In this document: positions 1-8,803 of the stretch, one piece after another
How the letters are laid out: each line of letters opens with the position of its first letter
Position numbering within the stretch: the stretch's first letter is position 1
Notes under the pieces: model-generated
What the model saw: the letters and a program-made list of their open reading frames with translations, nothing else
What the model was told of the DNA's origin: nothing
Database searches by the model: none
Assembly (NCBI GenBank): GCA_024276305.1
Contig: JAJRXK010000040.1
Location: forward strand, 1-64,000
DNA from: Candidatus Krumholzibacteriota bacterium
GTDB lineage: Bacteria > Krumholzibacteriota > Krumholzibacteriia > JAJRXK01
Reading direction: 5' to 3'
DNA length: 64,000 bases
Program-made: the position numbers and the translations under genes

Positions 1-2
1 TC

Positions 3-245
3 TATTTGTTCACCGATCCTTCGGATCCAGATGGCAGCTGCCTGGTGGCGGCGGATGACGCCTTTGCCGGGGAGCCGGAGAGCGTGGTGTACACCAACGA
101 ATTCTTCGAAGCCGGCATGCGTGTGTATGTTGGTGTCGATAGTTGGGCCCCAGCGAGCACTGGAGAGTTCGTATTGGACATCAAGTGTGATTTCGTCGTG
201 GCGACCGAGTCCACGAATTGGTCCACGCTCAAGGCCAGCTGGTAG
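3..245 (+). CDS. C-terminal fragment of a secreted protein with a PPC-like domain and a short C-terminal tag
   Basis: The reading frame is open from the window edge to a TAG stop, so only about the last 80 residues are seen. They resemble the repeat unit of the protein at 43881-44858: a 'C-x-V-A-D' stretch, then 'YVGVDSWAPASTGEFVLDI' matching 'YFVVDGYAGNEGAFTLDF' there. This is the pattern of pre-peptidase C-terminal (PPC-like) beta-sandwich domains of secreted proteins. It ends in TNWSTLKASW, one of five copies in this window of a W-x-x-[LIV]-K terminal motif. The N-terminus, and so any signal peptide, lies outside the window. Function unknown; an extracellular or surface location is inferred from the domain type and from the signal peptides of the other tagged proteins. 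Confidence 0.7.
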   Translation, partial: YLFTDPSDPDGSCLVAADDAFAGEPESVVYTNEFFEAGMRVYVGVDSWAPASTGEFVLDIKCDFVVATESTNWSTLKASW

Positions 246-325
246 AGTTCAGGTGAGATCCCCGGGGGGACAAATCCCTGAGGCCGCACGACAGAGGCGG
301 CTTCGACAGTGGAGGATGGAGAATC

Positions 326-934
326 ATGATCAGCATTGATTTGGCGGGGTTCGGGCAATGGGCGCGGTTCCGGAGTGGAATCCTGGCTGCGGTCTTGGCC
401 GTTGTGGCGCTCGCCTCGACCTCCCATGCAGCGACGGTGTCGATCGCGGCTGAATCGTTCGTGTTCACGGGCGACACCGTGATCGACGTTCCAATCCGGC
501 TCGAGAACGCGACCGGAGCCGCGGGGGTGGATTTCGTCTTGGAATACGACCTCGCAGACTTCGCAGGCGGAGCGACGACGACCGACAGCGATGGCGGTCT
601 GCTGTCGTTGCTCCAGATCAACCACGACTTCTCCACCGATCTCGTTGCCGGCACGCGACAGATCAAGGTGGCCGCGGCGAGCGCTACGGGTCTGAACGTC
701 AGCAGCGGGGTTCTCTTGACTTTGCATCTGCCGGTGACCTGTGCGGGCTACGCCCAGGGATTTCCGGGTGGGCGCACGGTGACCCTCCGAATCTCGGCGG
801 TCCACGTCTTCGACGAGACTGGAACGGCGCTGACGGCGGATTCTCTCGACGGTCAGCTCGCCCTCAAATGCACGACCGTTGCCAATGATGCCTCGCAATC
901 CATGTCCACGATCAAGTTCCTGTACCGAAACTAG
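326..934 (+). CDS. Secreted cohesin-like domain protein with C-terminal W/M-x-x-I-K tag
   Basis: This protein of 202 residues has a Sec signal peptide (about 1-36, cleavage near 'TSHA-A'). One cohesin-like beta-sandwich follows (about 37-180): 'VIDVPIRLENATGAAGVDFVLEYD', shown here as VIDVPIRLEN then GVDFVLEYD, is the typical opening of cohesins, which bind dockerin domains or take part in surface protein assembly. It ends SMSTIKFLYRN, matching the short tag of four other secreted proteins here but with Met in place of Trp. A GGAGG-type ribosome site precedes the ATG. The stop lies 14 bases before the next gene, which also has a cohesin-like domain, so the two are probably cotranscribed. The partner and exact role are unknown. 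Confidence 0.75.
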   Translation: MISIDLAGFGQWARFRSGILAAVLAVVALASTSHAATVSIAAESFVFTGDTVIDVPIRLENATGAAGVDFVLEYDLADFAGGATTTDSDGGLLSLLQINHDFSTDLVAGTRQIKVAAASATGLNVSSGVLLTLHLPVTCAGYAQGFPGGRTVTLRISAVHVFDETGTALTADSLDGQLALKCTTVANDASQSMSTIKFLYRN

Positions 935-948
935 AGAGGAGGCCCGCG

Positions 949-2400
949 GTGCTACATCGAAGCTCGAGTTCATTCCATCATGCGTGCCACTCCCGATTCT
1001 CCAGGGTGCTCGCCAGGACCATCTTCGCGGTGGCGGTCGGCGCGATCTGCGCCACTTCCGTCTCCGCGGCCTTGGCTCCGCAATCGCTGACGCTCTCTGC
1101 TCCGCAACTCAGCGGATCACCCGGCGACACACTCACGGTGAACATTCAACTCTCTTCGGTGATCGGGGTCACAGATCTGTCCGTGATGAAGTTTGCCGTA
1201 AGGGTGGATACCCTCACCTTGCGACCTCTCGATGCATTCCGCGGCAGTGCGATCGCTTCATGGCCCGCGGCTGATTTTCACTATTTGGTCGATGGTGACC
1301 GGCTCAGCGTCAGTGCGATGACTGCAACTCCCCAGAGCGTGGGACTCGCGCCGGTTCCGGTCGGGCCCGGTGAACTCGTACGCATGAGGTTCGTGGTGCG
1401 CGACGTTGCACTCGATGCCGTGACGTCTCCTTTGGACATCACGGCGACCAACGACGAGCAATCGATCGTGATGTTGACCGATCCGGCTCAGTCGCCCCCC
1501 GGGGTGAAGACGGTCGACATCGATGGCAGTGTGGTCGTGACCAATGGCTTCACCTGTCTGGCCGGAGACGCCTCGGGAGATGGCCTCCTGGCCACCGACG
1601 ACGCGATTCTGGCTCTTCGTCTCGCGGGGGGGATGATCGCGCAGCCCACGGTCGAGGTGCTCTGCGGCGCAGATGCGAATCGAGACCGGGAATACAATGC
1701 CTTCGACGCGTCCTGGATTCTGAGCGCCGTCGTGGGACTGCCCTTGGCCAAGGAGCCCGGTCCGTCGGCGATGGTCCACGCCCGACTCCTTCGGAGAGAT
1801 GGCGAACTGTGGTTGGAGATCCGCGGCGCGGGTGGGATTCGGGCCGCCGAACTTCGTCTCGATGCCGGGGAATCCGCCCGGTGGCTGAAGCCGGAAGCGC
1901 CCCAGGGGTCCTGGTTGGCCAGTGATCAGAACGACGGCCAACTCCGTCTGGCTCTGGCTGCGACGCGATCGGTGGGGGAGGTGTTGGAGCTCCGGCTGCC
2001 CGTCCGAGGCGCGACCGAGGCCCAGTTGATTCATCTTCAGTTCTATGGATCCGCGGGAGAGCGTCTCCCCTTCGTGCTCGACGGTGCCGGGGTGGCGTGG
2101 AACAACGCTCCGCCCGCGATCTCGAGTCGACTGAAGCTCGAGAGCTATCCCAATCCCTTCAATCCGGCGACCACGCTTCGCTTCGACGTCGCGCGGGGCG
2201 GTCACGTGCGTCTGGAGATCTTCGATGCGGCCGGGCGCAAGGTCGTCACTCTGCTCGACGAAGAGGTCGCGGCGGGAACGCAGAGTGTGGAATGGCATGG
2301 CCTCGATGCGCGGGGAGGCCGCGTTTCCAGTGGAGTCTACTTCGCTCGGGTCATCGCCCGCGGGCAACAGGCGCGACAACGTTTGTTGCTGGTGAAGTGA
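949..2400 (+). CDS. Secreted cohesin/dockerin-like protein with FlgD-like C-terminal sorting domain
   Basis: The GTG start is chosen because AGAGGAGG lies just before it and a signal peptide follows (about 1-41). Domains in order: cohesin-like beta-sandwich (about 45-195); a dockerin-like pair of calcium loops (about 203-263) with 'DASGDGLLATDD' and 'DANRDREYNAFD'; a linker or second beta domain (about 270-390); and a FlgD-like domain (about 395-483) opening with SYPNPFNP and ending in the usual 'GVYFARV...LLLVK'. In Bacteroidetes and related phyla this last domain resembles type A signals for type IX secretion or surface attachment. Cohesin and dockerin in one chain suggest self-assembly or binding to its tagged neighbour. 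This is inference; no substrate is evident. Confidence 0.78.
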   Translation: MLHRSSSSFHHACHSRFSRVLARTIFAVAVGAICATSVSAALAPQSLTLSAPQLSGSPGDTLTVNIQLSSVIGVTDLSVMKFAVRVDTLTLRPLDAFRGSAIASWPAADFHYLVDGDRLSVSAMTATPQSVGLAPVPVGPGELVRMRFVVRDVALDAVTSPLDITATNDEQSIVMLTDPAQSPPGVKTVDIDGSVVVTNGFTCLAGDASGDGLLATDDAILALRLAGGMIAQPTVEVLCGADANRDREYNAFDASWILSAVVGLPLAKEPGPSAMVHARLLRRDGELWLEIRGAGGIRAAELRLDAGESARWLKPEAPQGSWLASDQNDGQLRLALAATRSVGEVLELRLPVRGATEAQLIHLQFYGSAGERLPFVLDGAGVAWNNAPPAISSRLKLESYPNPFNPATTLRFDVARGGHVRLEIFDAAGRKVVTLLDEEVAAGTQSVEWHGLDARGGRVSSGVYFARVIARGQQARQRLLLVK

Positions 2401-2405
2401 GCGAC

Positions 2406-3818
2406 TCAGCGATAGCTTCGCTGGTACAGGAAGCTATGCCTTCCACTCCAAACTTGCAGGTCTTCGATCTCGACACTTCGGGCCACATGGCCCGAAGTGT
2501 CGTAGAGCTCTACCCGAACGGTATAGCGACCTTCGGGTAGACGCAGCTTCGCCATCTGAAAGGTGTCGGGCAGCAGGGTCCAGCTGCGGGTGTCGGCGCG
2601 TTCGGTGGCCGAGGTGAAGAGATTCGCCAGGAACCCCTCGACCTTGTTCTCCTTGCCGTCCTTCTCGTTCTTCACCGCCTCGACCGCCAGGTACTTGGCC
2701 AGAGCACGGGCGATGGTCCGCACCATTCTCCTTCCCTCACCCTCTTCGAAGGTGAGGTCGAAGACTGCGGAGACATCGGAGACCATGGTGGTGTCCTCCG
2801 CTCGGTCTCCGACCAAGATGCGCGCGGCATGGATCTCCTCGTCGGTCCCCACGAGGACGGGCACGGCCACGCTCAGCCAGTACTCGATCTCGACTTCGCC
2901 TTCGGGATCGAAGTGTCCCCGGTGTCCGCGACGCCACACTTCTCGGGCGTAGCCCTGGTCCTCGGACGGGTCGTCGCTTTCGAGGATGGGAAAGTCCGTG
3001 CGCAGCTCTTCCAGATGGTCCACCCATCCGCAGGCGTAGATCAACACGATCTCACCCTCGTCGGAAGAGCGGGGAGCGGTCTCCACCCCGGGGAATCGCT
3101 CCGCCAGAGCCGCGGCTTCGTCATCGAAGCCAAACCGACGGGCCCAGTCGTAGTAGTCCTGGAGGAAGTCCTCGGGGATGGGGAGTTCCCATACCTCCGC
3201 CTCTTCTTCGAAAGCGGCGAGAGCCCGGCGACAGCTCACCAGGCAGGCATTGGGATCTCGATCGTCGGCGAAGAGCATCGCGGCCAGCCACTGCACGAAG
3301 GGGTCGTCATGATAGGCTTCGGCGTCGGCCCGGAGGTCCTCCAAGGCAGCGAGGCGCTGCCCGACCTTGCGAAACTCCACCAGAGCCCCCTGCCGATCTC
3401 CCAGTCCGAGGTAGGAAAGCCCCGCGTAGACGTTGAGCAACACCTGCTCGCTCGGATAGGGGACATAGGATCGGGTCGCATCGTTGGTGAGGAAGGCGAG
3501 GGCCTCCTTGGTGATGCTCTTGGTGAAGCTCTCGTCGAGGACGGTCTCGGCTCGGGCAAAGTCCGCGATCGCCGCGGCGTATTGGCCCTCCTCATAGTGA
3601 AGGAGGCCTCTCTGCAGGAGGGCGAGAAGGTCGAGATCGCTCTCGTCCTCTTTGTCGATCAATGCGATGGCCGCAGACCGATCCCCTTTGATCGCGGCGT
3701 CCCGCAATCGGAGTGAGTGATCCGCGTAGGTCGAGCACGCGCCAAGACCGATGCAGCAGATCAGCAGTGCTGCGCGCCCGACCGTCGCGGGTCGAGAGAA
3801 TCGAATGGAGGTGGGCAT
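2406..3818 (-). CDS. COG3014-type lipoprotein with TPR-like repeats
   Basis: A 470-residue protein with a lipoprotein signal: a hydrophobic segment ending in the lipobox LGAC-S near residue 28. The N-terminal half has repeated helical pairs of TPR type ('GLLHYEEGQYAAAIADFARAE', then 'VLLNVYAGLSYLGLGDRQGALVEFRKV' when read in parts). The C-terminal half is beta-rich and ends in a short basic tail. This matches the uncharacterised COG3014 family, which often sits beside LpoB/CsgG-like genes. Here its start lies 6 bases after the stop of the lpoB-like gene, so the two form an operon. A role in regulating peptidoglycan synthesis at the outer membrane is inferred from that pairing. It converges with the 949-2400 gene, with only 5 bases between the stops. 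Confidence 0.72.
   Translation of the reverse strand: MPTSIRFSRPATVGRAALLICCIGLGACSTYADHSLRLRDAAIKGDRSAAIALIDKEDESDLDLLALLQRGLLHYEEGQYAAAIADFARAETVLDESFTKSITKEALAFLTNDATRSYVPYPSEQVLLNVYAGLSYLGLGDRQGALVEFRKVGQRLAALEDLRADAEAYHDDPFVQWLAAMLFADDRDPNACLVSCRRALAAFEEEAEVWELPIPEDFLQDYYDWARRFGFDDEAAALAERFPGVETAPRSSDEGEIVLIYACGWVDHLEELRTDFPILESDDPSEDQGYAREVWRRGHRGHFDPEGEVEIEYWLSVAVPVLVGTDEEIHAARILVGDRAEDTTMVSDVSAVFDLTFEEGEGRRMVRTIARALAKYLAVEAVKNEKDGKENKVEGFLANLFTSATERADTRSWTLLPDTFQMAKLRLPEGRYTVRVELYDTSGHVARSVEIEDLQVWSGRHSFLYQRSYR
2471..2502. repeat. Perfect 14-bp inverted repeat with 4-base loop inside a coding region
   Basis: Arms CGACACTTCGGGCC and GGCCCGAAGTGTCG flank the loop ACAT. The repeat lies near the 3' end of the lipoprotein gene at 2406-3818 and about 70 bases beyond the stop of the convergent gene ending at 2400. 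It lacks a T-tract. It could still stop transcripts running through from the + strand gene, which has no other terminator before the convergent gene. Confidence 0.6.
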
Positions 3819-3824
3819 CGAGGA

Positions 3825-4436
3825 CTAGGCCTTGTACTTGCCCTTGCCGATGTACTTCTTGATCTCCTTCTGACCGATCCAGACTTTCTCGTTGGTCTGA
3901 ATGTCGTGCAGCTCGAGATCGATCTGGTAGTACTTCACGGAGTGCTTGCCCTTGGAATCGGTGATCGCATTGATCGTGCCCAGGAGCATGAAGTCTGCGC
4001 CCTGTTCCAAGCCGAATCTCTTGACAGTGTCCGGACTCGAGTAGTCCTGTTGGTCGGCCCGCTCGTCCCGAATTCCTTCGCGTTCGACACGCGAGGAGAC
4101 CACGCGAACCAGCCCCGAATTGACGAAGGCGCGCTCGATGTCCTTGGTGATGGTTTCGGTCGCGATGTGCTCGGCGGAGCGATTGCGGATCTGGCCCACG
4201 ATGACCGTGGGGCGTGCTTCGTCGTTGGCGGTCTGGTAGCGGGCCAACCAGGGGCGGGCCAAGACATCCGCGATCATCTCCTCGGAGACCAGGCGCGAGT
4301 CGGTGTCGTTCCAGTTGCCACTGACGTCCGTGGTCATGTCGGGATCGATGCGTTGGATGGTCTGGCCTCCGCAGCCGGCGAGGATGGCGACCGAGAGGAC
4401 CAGAGTCCAGCTGCGGGGCAGGGTCAGAGCGTTCAT
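3825..4436 (-). CDS. lpoB: LpoB-like penicillin-binding protein activator lipoprotein
   Basis: A 203-residue lipoprotein (lipobox LAGC-G near residue 22). After the signal come 'DTDSRLVSEEMIADVLARPWL' elements, 'VIVGQIRNRSAEHI', 'GADFMLLGTINAI' and 'YYQIDLELHDIQTNEKVWIGQKEI', the hallmarks of the LpoB fold (PF13036). In E. coli, LpoB sits in the outer membrane and stimulates the bifunctional peptidoglycan synthase PBP1b. The Lys-rich C-terminal tail (KKYIGKGKYKA) is also usual in the family. It is the first gene of a two-gene minus-strand operon with the COG3014 lipoprotein and is divergent from the enoyl-CoA hydratase gene. The family call is firm; the partner synthase is not in this window. 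Confidence 0.85.
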   Translation of the reverse strand: MNALTLPRSWTLVLSVAILAGCGGQTIQRIDPDMTTDVSGNWNDTDSRLVSEEMIADVLARPWLARYQTANDEARPTVIVGQIRNRSAEHIATETITKDIERAFVNSGLVRVVSSRVEREGIRDERADQQDYSSPDTVKRFGLEQGADFMLLGTINAITDSKGKHSVKYYQIDLELHDIQTNEKVWIGQKEIKKYIGKGKYKA

Positions 4437-4558
4437 TCGAGAAGACCTCCTTCGAGGGGGCGCCCCCAGGTGGGGTAGCTTGGCGGAACCGGGTCGATCG
4501 TGCTATCAGTCAGGGATCTTTAGTACGCGTAGCCCCTCTTTCAGGCAAGGAAAGAGCC

Positions 4559-5341
4559 ATGGAATTCCAGAATCTCGATTGGCAGGTCGAAAACCGGGTC
4601 GGAACGATCACCATCCAGCGCCCGAAGGTTCTCAATGCCCTGAATCTGGGGACCCTCCTCGAGCTGGAGACCCTGCTCGAGGAGGTCGTTCGCGACGATG
4701 AGGTCCGGGTCGTGGTGGTCACCGGGGCGGGGGAGAAGGCCTTCGTGGCCGGGGCGGATATCACCGAGCTGGCCGCTCTCAGCCCCCTGGAGGCCTCGGA
4801 ATACGCCCGATGGGGCCAGAGGATTCTGTCGCGGCTCGAGGGCCTGGGAAAGCCCTCCATCGCCGCCATCAACGGTTTCGCTCTGGGGGGTGGACTGGAG
4901 CTGGCCATGGCCTGCACCTTCCGGATTGCGGCGGATCACGCCAAGATGGGGCTGCCCGAGATCACTCTGGGCCTGATCCCCGGATTCGGCGGAACCCAGC
5001 GCCTCCCCCGCCTGATCGGGCCGGGCCGGGCTCTGGAAATCATCCTCACCGGCGAGATGGTGAGCGCGGAGAGGGCGGCGGAGATCGGATTGGTGCACCG
5101 AGTAGTTCCGGCGGCCGAGCTTCGGGCTGCGGTGGCCCGGTGGGCCGGCAAGCTCTGCCGATTCTCCTCGGCGACCCTGGGCCTGGCCGAGAGCGCGGTG
5201 CGCCAGGGATCCGAGATGCCCTTCGAAGAGGCTCTGGCCTTCGAGGCCGCCCAATTCGGGGTTGCCGTATCGACCGAAGACTCGACGGAGGGGATGGCCG
5301 CCTTCGTGGAGAAGAGGAAGGCGGAGTTCCGAGGCCGCTGA
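4559..5341 (+). CDS. Enoyl-CoA hydratase/isomerase (crotonase family)
   Basis: The length of 260 residues is normal for a crotonase. The oxyanion-hole segment 'GEKAFVAGADITEL' and the catalytic pair are present: Glu114 in GGGLELAMA and Glu134 in GLPEITLG. They are 20 residues apart, as Glu144 and Glu164 are in rat mitochondrial crotonase. The enzyme adds water across 2-trans-enoyl-CoA to give 3-hydroxyacyl-CoA, usually in fatty acid beta-oxidation or butyryl-CoA metabolism; the exact substrate cannot be read from sequence. AAGGAAAG before the ATG serves as ribosome site. It stands alone, followed by tRNA-Leu; no other beta-oxidation gene is near. Confidence 0.9.
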   Translation: MEFQNLDWQVENRVGTITIQRPKVLNALNLGTLLELETLLEEVVRDDEVRVVVVTGAGEKAFVAGADITELAALSPLEASEYARWGQRILSRLEGLGKPSIAAINGFALGGGLELAMACTFRIAADHAKMGLPEITLGLIPGFGGTQRLPRLIGPGRALEIILTGEMVSAERAAEIGLVHRVVPAAELRAAVARWAGKLCRFSSATLGLAESAVRQGSEMPFEEALAFEAAQFGVAVSTEDSTEGMAAFVEKRKAEFRGR

Positions 5342-5403
5342 TGGTCGCCACCCGCCTTGACCCTCGACATCGCTGTTCCTATCGTTAAAGGTTCGCGACT
5401 GAA

Positions 5404-5488
<85 letters not shown>

Positions 5489-5518
5489 CGGCCGCCGTGG
5501 CTCATTCTGGAGGAAAGC

Positions 5519-6895
5519 ATGGCGCAGGAGCAGGCAGCCCCGTCCGAGGGGCCGATCCGCGTTGATCTGGAGCGGGTGGAGAGTTGGAGGCAGGTCGCGC
5601 ACGTCGCGGTCGATCCGACCCACATGGAGAAGATCCGAGACCGGGTCGCCCGGAAATTGGCCAAGAAGGCCCACATCGATGGTTTTCGGAAGGGCAAGGT
5701 TCCGTCCAGCCTCATTCGTACGCGCTACGCCTCTCAAGTCGAGCAGGAGGCGCTCGAGGCCCTCGTGCCCGAGGCCTATCAGAAGGTCCTCGCCGACCAC
5801 GAGGACGTGCATCCGGTGGCGGAGCCCAACGTGGAGAACCTCGACCTGCCCGAAGACGGCGAGGTGAGTTTCGATCTGAACATCGAAGTGCGTCCGGAGA
5901 TCGAGATCCTCGGCCTCGATGAGATCGAGGCGACGCGCTACCTCCCTCCGATCACCGACGAGAGGGTGGATCAGGCTCTCGAGGAGTTCGTGGATCGCCA
6001 CTCGCACTGGGACGAGAAGGCCGGCGAAGGGGCGGTCGAGGGAGATGCGGTCATGATCGACTATGTCCCTCTCGATTCCGAGGGGGAAGTGCTCGAGGCG
6101 GAGGCCGAGACGGACCATCCCCTGCTGTTGGGGGCAGAGGGCGTCCTTCCCGAATTCAATGCGGCCCTGGTGGGGATGGAGCCCGGGGAGCAGACCGACA
6201 TCGAGGTGAGCTATCCCGTCGATTACCCGAATGAGGAGCTGCGGGGGCGCATCCGCACCCTGAGAGTGACGGTGAAGGAGATTCGGGCCAAGCACAGCCC
6301 CGTTCTGGACGACGCCTTCGTGGCGGAGCACACGCCCCACGCGACGGTGGACGAGCTGCGGGACGAGGTGCGGCGTCAGCTCGAGGCGGGGGCCCGCAAG
6401 GAGAGTGACCGGCAGCTGCGCGAGCAGCTCATCGAGGGGATCCTGCGGCGCAATGAGATTCCCGTGCTTCCGAGCCTCGAGGCACGGTACCTGCAGGCGA
6501 TGGTCAACGATGCCACGCGTTCCCACGGCGAGATCGGCGACGACCAGAAGCAGAAGCTGGCCGAGGCCTATCGTCCGGTGGCCCAGAGGGCCGTTCGCCG
6601 GATGATCATCCTCGACAATCTTCGACGCACCGAGTCCATCGAGGTGACGGAGGAGGAGCTCGAAGCCAAGCTGGTCGAGTTGGCCGAAGAGCAGGGGATG
6701 GAAGTGGCCGAATTCCGCCGTGCGGTCGAGCGGGCCCAGAATATGGACCGCCTCCGGAGTGATCTCGAAGAGGAGAAACTCTTTGCGATGCTGGAGGACC
6801 GTGCCAAGATCACGGCGAGAGAGGAACTTCCCGACTCCACGGACGTGGAAGGGGAGTCGGACTCAGCGCCGGAAGAAGAGCAGTCGAAGGAGTGA
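5519..6895 (+). CDS. tig: Trigger factor, ribosome-associated chaperone and peptidyl-prolyl isomerase
   Basis: The start is the ATG at 5519 behind TGGAGGAAAG; the longer open frame runs into tRNA-Leu and is not real. The 458-residue product has the N-terminal ribosome-docking signature GFRKGKVP (about residues 58-65). A FKBP-like isomerase domain follows (about 160-250, '[11 protein letters not shown]' and '[17 protein letters not shown]'). The C-terminal helical chaperone arms are acidic, ending in a Glu-rich tail. Trigger factor binds nascent chains at the ribosome exit. It heads the usual tig-clpP-clpX-lon order, and clpP starts 4 bases after its stop. Confidence 0.95.
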   Translation: MAQEQAAPSEGPIRVDLERVESWRQVAHVAVDPTHMEKIRDRVARKLAKKAHIDGFRKGKVPSSLIRTRYASQVEQEALEALVPEAYQKVLADHEDVHPVAEPNVENLDLPEDGEVSFDLNIEVRPEIEILGLDEIEATRYLPPITDERVDQALEEFVDRHSHWDEKAGEGAVEGDAVMIDYVPLDSEGEVLEAEAETDHPLLLGAEGVLPEFNAALVGMEPGEQTDIEVSYPVDYPNEELRGRIRTLRVTVKEIRAKHSPVLDDAFVAEHTPHATVDELRDEVRRQLEAGARKESDRQLREQLIEGILRRNEIPVLPSLEARYLQAMVNDATRSHGEIGDDQKQKLAEAYRPVAQRAVRRMIILDNLRRTESIEVTEEELEAKLVELAEEQGMEVAEFRRAVERAQNMDRLRSDLEEEKLFAMLEDRAKITAREELPDSTDVEGESDSAPEEEQSKE

Positions 6896-6899
6896 CAGT

Positions 6900-7496
6900 A
6901 TGCTCGTGCCGATGGTGGTGGAACAAACGGGTCGCGGGGAGCGCGCCTATGACATCTTCAGTCGTCTCCTGAAGGACCGGATCATCTTCTTGGGGTCCGC
7001 CATCGACGACAATGTGAGCAATCTGGTCATCGCCCAGCTGCTCTTCCTGCAGGCCGAAGACCCGGAGCGGGACATCTACCTGTACATCAACAGCCCTGGT
7101 GGCGTAATCACGGCTGGATTGGCCATTTACGACACCATGCAGTACATTTCCAATGACGTGGCCACGATTTGCATGGGGCAGGCCGCCAGCATGGGTGCGG
7201 TGCTCCTGGCCGCGGGGACCGCGGGCAAGAGGTCCGCATTGCCCCACAGCCGGGTCATGATCCATCAGCCTCTCGGCGGGAGCCAGGGGCAGGCCTCGAT
7301 GATCGAGATCTACACCAAGGAGATTCTCGAAGCCCGGGACCGCCTCTACCGGATTCTCGCCAACCACACCGGTCAGTCGGTGAAGAAGATCACCAAGGAT
7401 TGCGATCGGGACTACTTCATGGCGGCCAACGAGGCGGCCGACTACGGTTTGGTGGACAAGGTGATCGAGAAGCGCACCGAGATGGGCGACTCTTAA
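6900..7496 (+). CDS. clpP: ATP-dependent Clp protease, proteolytic subunit
   Basis: A 198-residue serine peptidase. The catalytic triad is visible at Ser97 (GQAASMGA), His122 (MIHQP) and Asp171 (RDYFM), matching the classical mature ClpP numbering. ClpP forms two stacked heptameric rings and degrades proteins unfolded by ClpX or ClpA. It starts 4 bases after tig and is followed after 33 bases by clpX. The N-terminus is short ([14 protein letters not shown]), so no long propeptide is expected. It ends with TAA, showing that TAA is a normal stop here. Confidence 0.97.
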   Translation: MLVPMVVEQTGRGERAYDIFSRLLKDRIIFLGSAIDDNVSNLVIAQLLFLQAEDPERDIYLYINSPGGVITAGLAIYDTMQYISNDVATICMGQAASMGAVLLAAGTAGKRSALPHSRVMIHQPLGGSQGQASMIEIYTKEILEARDRLYRILANHTGQSVKKITKDCDRDYFMAANEAADYGLVDKVIEKRTEMGDS

Positions 7497-7529
7497 CCAG
7501 CAAGCCCCTGGGGGGAGATCTGAGAATCG

Positions 7530-8786
7530 ATGAAGTCGCGTAAGGGAACGCCGCAGGTCATCAAGTGCTCGTTCTGCGGACGAGGCCAGGACGAAGTGGC
7601 CAAGCTCGTCTCCGGGCCCTCGGTGTACATCTGCAACGAGTGCATCAAGCTCTGCAACGACATTCTCGAAGACGAGCTTCCGGCTGTCAACGCGCTCGAG
7701 CCCAAGGACTTCCCCAAGCCGGCGAGCATCAAGGAGCTCCTCGATCAGTACGTGGTGGGGCAGGAGACCGCGAAGCGCACGCTGAGCGTGGCCGTCTACA
7801 ACCATTACAAGCGCATCAATCATCGTTCCGACACCGACCAAGTGGAACTCGACAAGAGCAACATCCTGCTCGTCGGTTCCACCGGCACCGGCAAGACCCT
7901 TCTGGCACAGACCTTGGCCCGGATTCTGAAGGTACCCTTCGCCATCGTCGACGCGACGGCCCTGACCGAGGCGGGCTACGTGGGCGAGGATGTCGAGAAC
8001 ATCCTGGTGAAGTTGCTGCAGGCGGCCGACTACAATCTGGCTGCGGCCGAGCGAGGGATCATCTATGTCGACGAGATCGACAAGATCAGTCGGAAGAGTG
8101 ACAACCCCTCGATCACCCGGGATGTGTCCGGGGAGGGCGTGCAGCAGGCGCTGCTGAAGCTCCTCGAAGGCACGGTGGCCAATGTCCCGCCGCAGGGCGG
8201 TCGTAAGCATCCGCAGCAGAAGTACCTCGAGGTGAACACTCGCGACATCCTCTTCGTATGTGGCGGAGCCTTCGAGGGCATCGATCGCGTCATCAAACAG
8301 AGGATGGGCGAGAAGGTCATGGGCTTCGAGAGGGCCGATGTGGCTCCCGACCGGGTGGACCGGGGTCGGACCCTCAAGAACCTCGACCCGAGCGATCTCA
8401 TGAAGTATGGGTTGATCCCCGAATTGGTGGGTCGACTTCCGGTGGCCTGCTCGCTCGAGGAGCTCGACGAGGAATCGCTGGTGAGGATTCTCACCGAGCC
8501 CAAGAACGCGCTGATCCGACAGTACGAGAAGCTCTTCGAGATGGAGGGCGTCGAACTCATCTTCGAGGAGGATGCGCTGCGCGCCATCGCGGGTCGGGCC
8601 ATCGCTCGCAAGACCGGAGCCCGGGGATTGCGTGCAATCCTCGAAGAATTGATGCTCGATCTCATGTACGAGATTCCGTCGACCAAGGACATTCTCCGAG
8701 TGGTGGTCACCAAGGACACGGTCCTGAATGACACCGCTCCCGAAGTCTATACCGACGGCGATCAACTGTACGTCAAGCAAGCCTGA
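7530..8786 (+). CDS. clpX: ATP-dependent Clp protease ATP-binding subunit ClpX
   Basis: A 418-residue AAA+ unfoldase of normal length. The N-terminal zinc-binding domain has CSFC and CNEC pairs (about 12-37), used for substrate and adaptor binding. Walker A is GSTGTGKT (about 114-121). The pore loop [11 protein letters not shown], Walker B '[10 protein letters not shown]' and a C-terminal small domain with '[11 protein letters not shown]' follow. ClpX hexamers unfold tagged proteins and feed them to ClpP, encoded just upstream. The short spacing suggests one operon with clpP and lon. Confidence 0.97.
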   Translation: MKSRKGTPQVIKCSFCGRGQDEVAKLVSGPSVYICNECIKLCNDILEDELPAVNALEPKDFPKPASIKELLDQYVVGQETAKRTLSVAVYNHYKRINHRSDTDQVELDKSNILLVGSTGTGKTLLAQTLARILKVPFAIVDATALTEAGYVGEDVENILVKLLQAADYNLAAAERGIIYVDEIDKISRKSDNPSITRDVSGEGVQQALLKLLEGTVANVPPQGGRKHPQQKYLEVNTRDILFVCGGAFEGIDRVIKQRMGEKVMGFERADVAPDRVDRGRTLKNLDPSDLMKYGLIPELVGRLPVACSLEELDEESLVRILTEPKNALIRQYEKLFEMEGVELIFEEDALRAIAGRAIARKTGARGLRAILEELMLDLMYEIPSTKDILRVVVTKDTVLNDTAPEVYTDGDQLYVKQA

Positions 8787-8803
8787 ACCCTGGCAGCCGC
8801 TCC

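Noticed and set aside
2412-2437. ATAGCTTC / GAAGCTAT inverted repeat just after the 949-2400 gene
   Set aside because: The stem is short and A+U-rich with a 10-base loop, overlaps the coding end of the convergent gene and has no T-tract; too weak to call a terminator.
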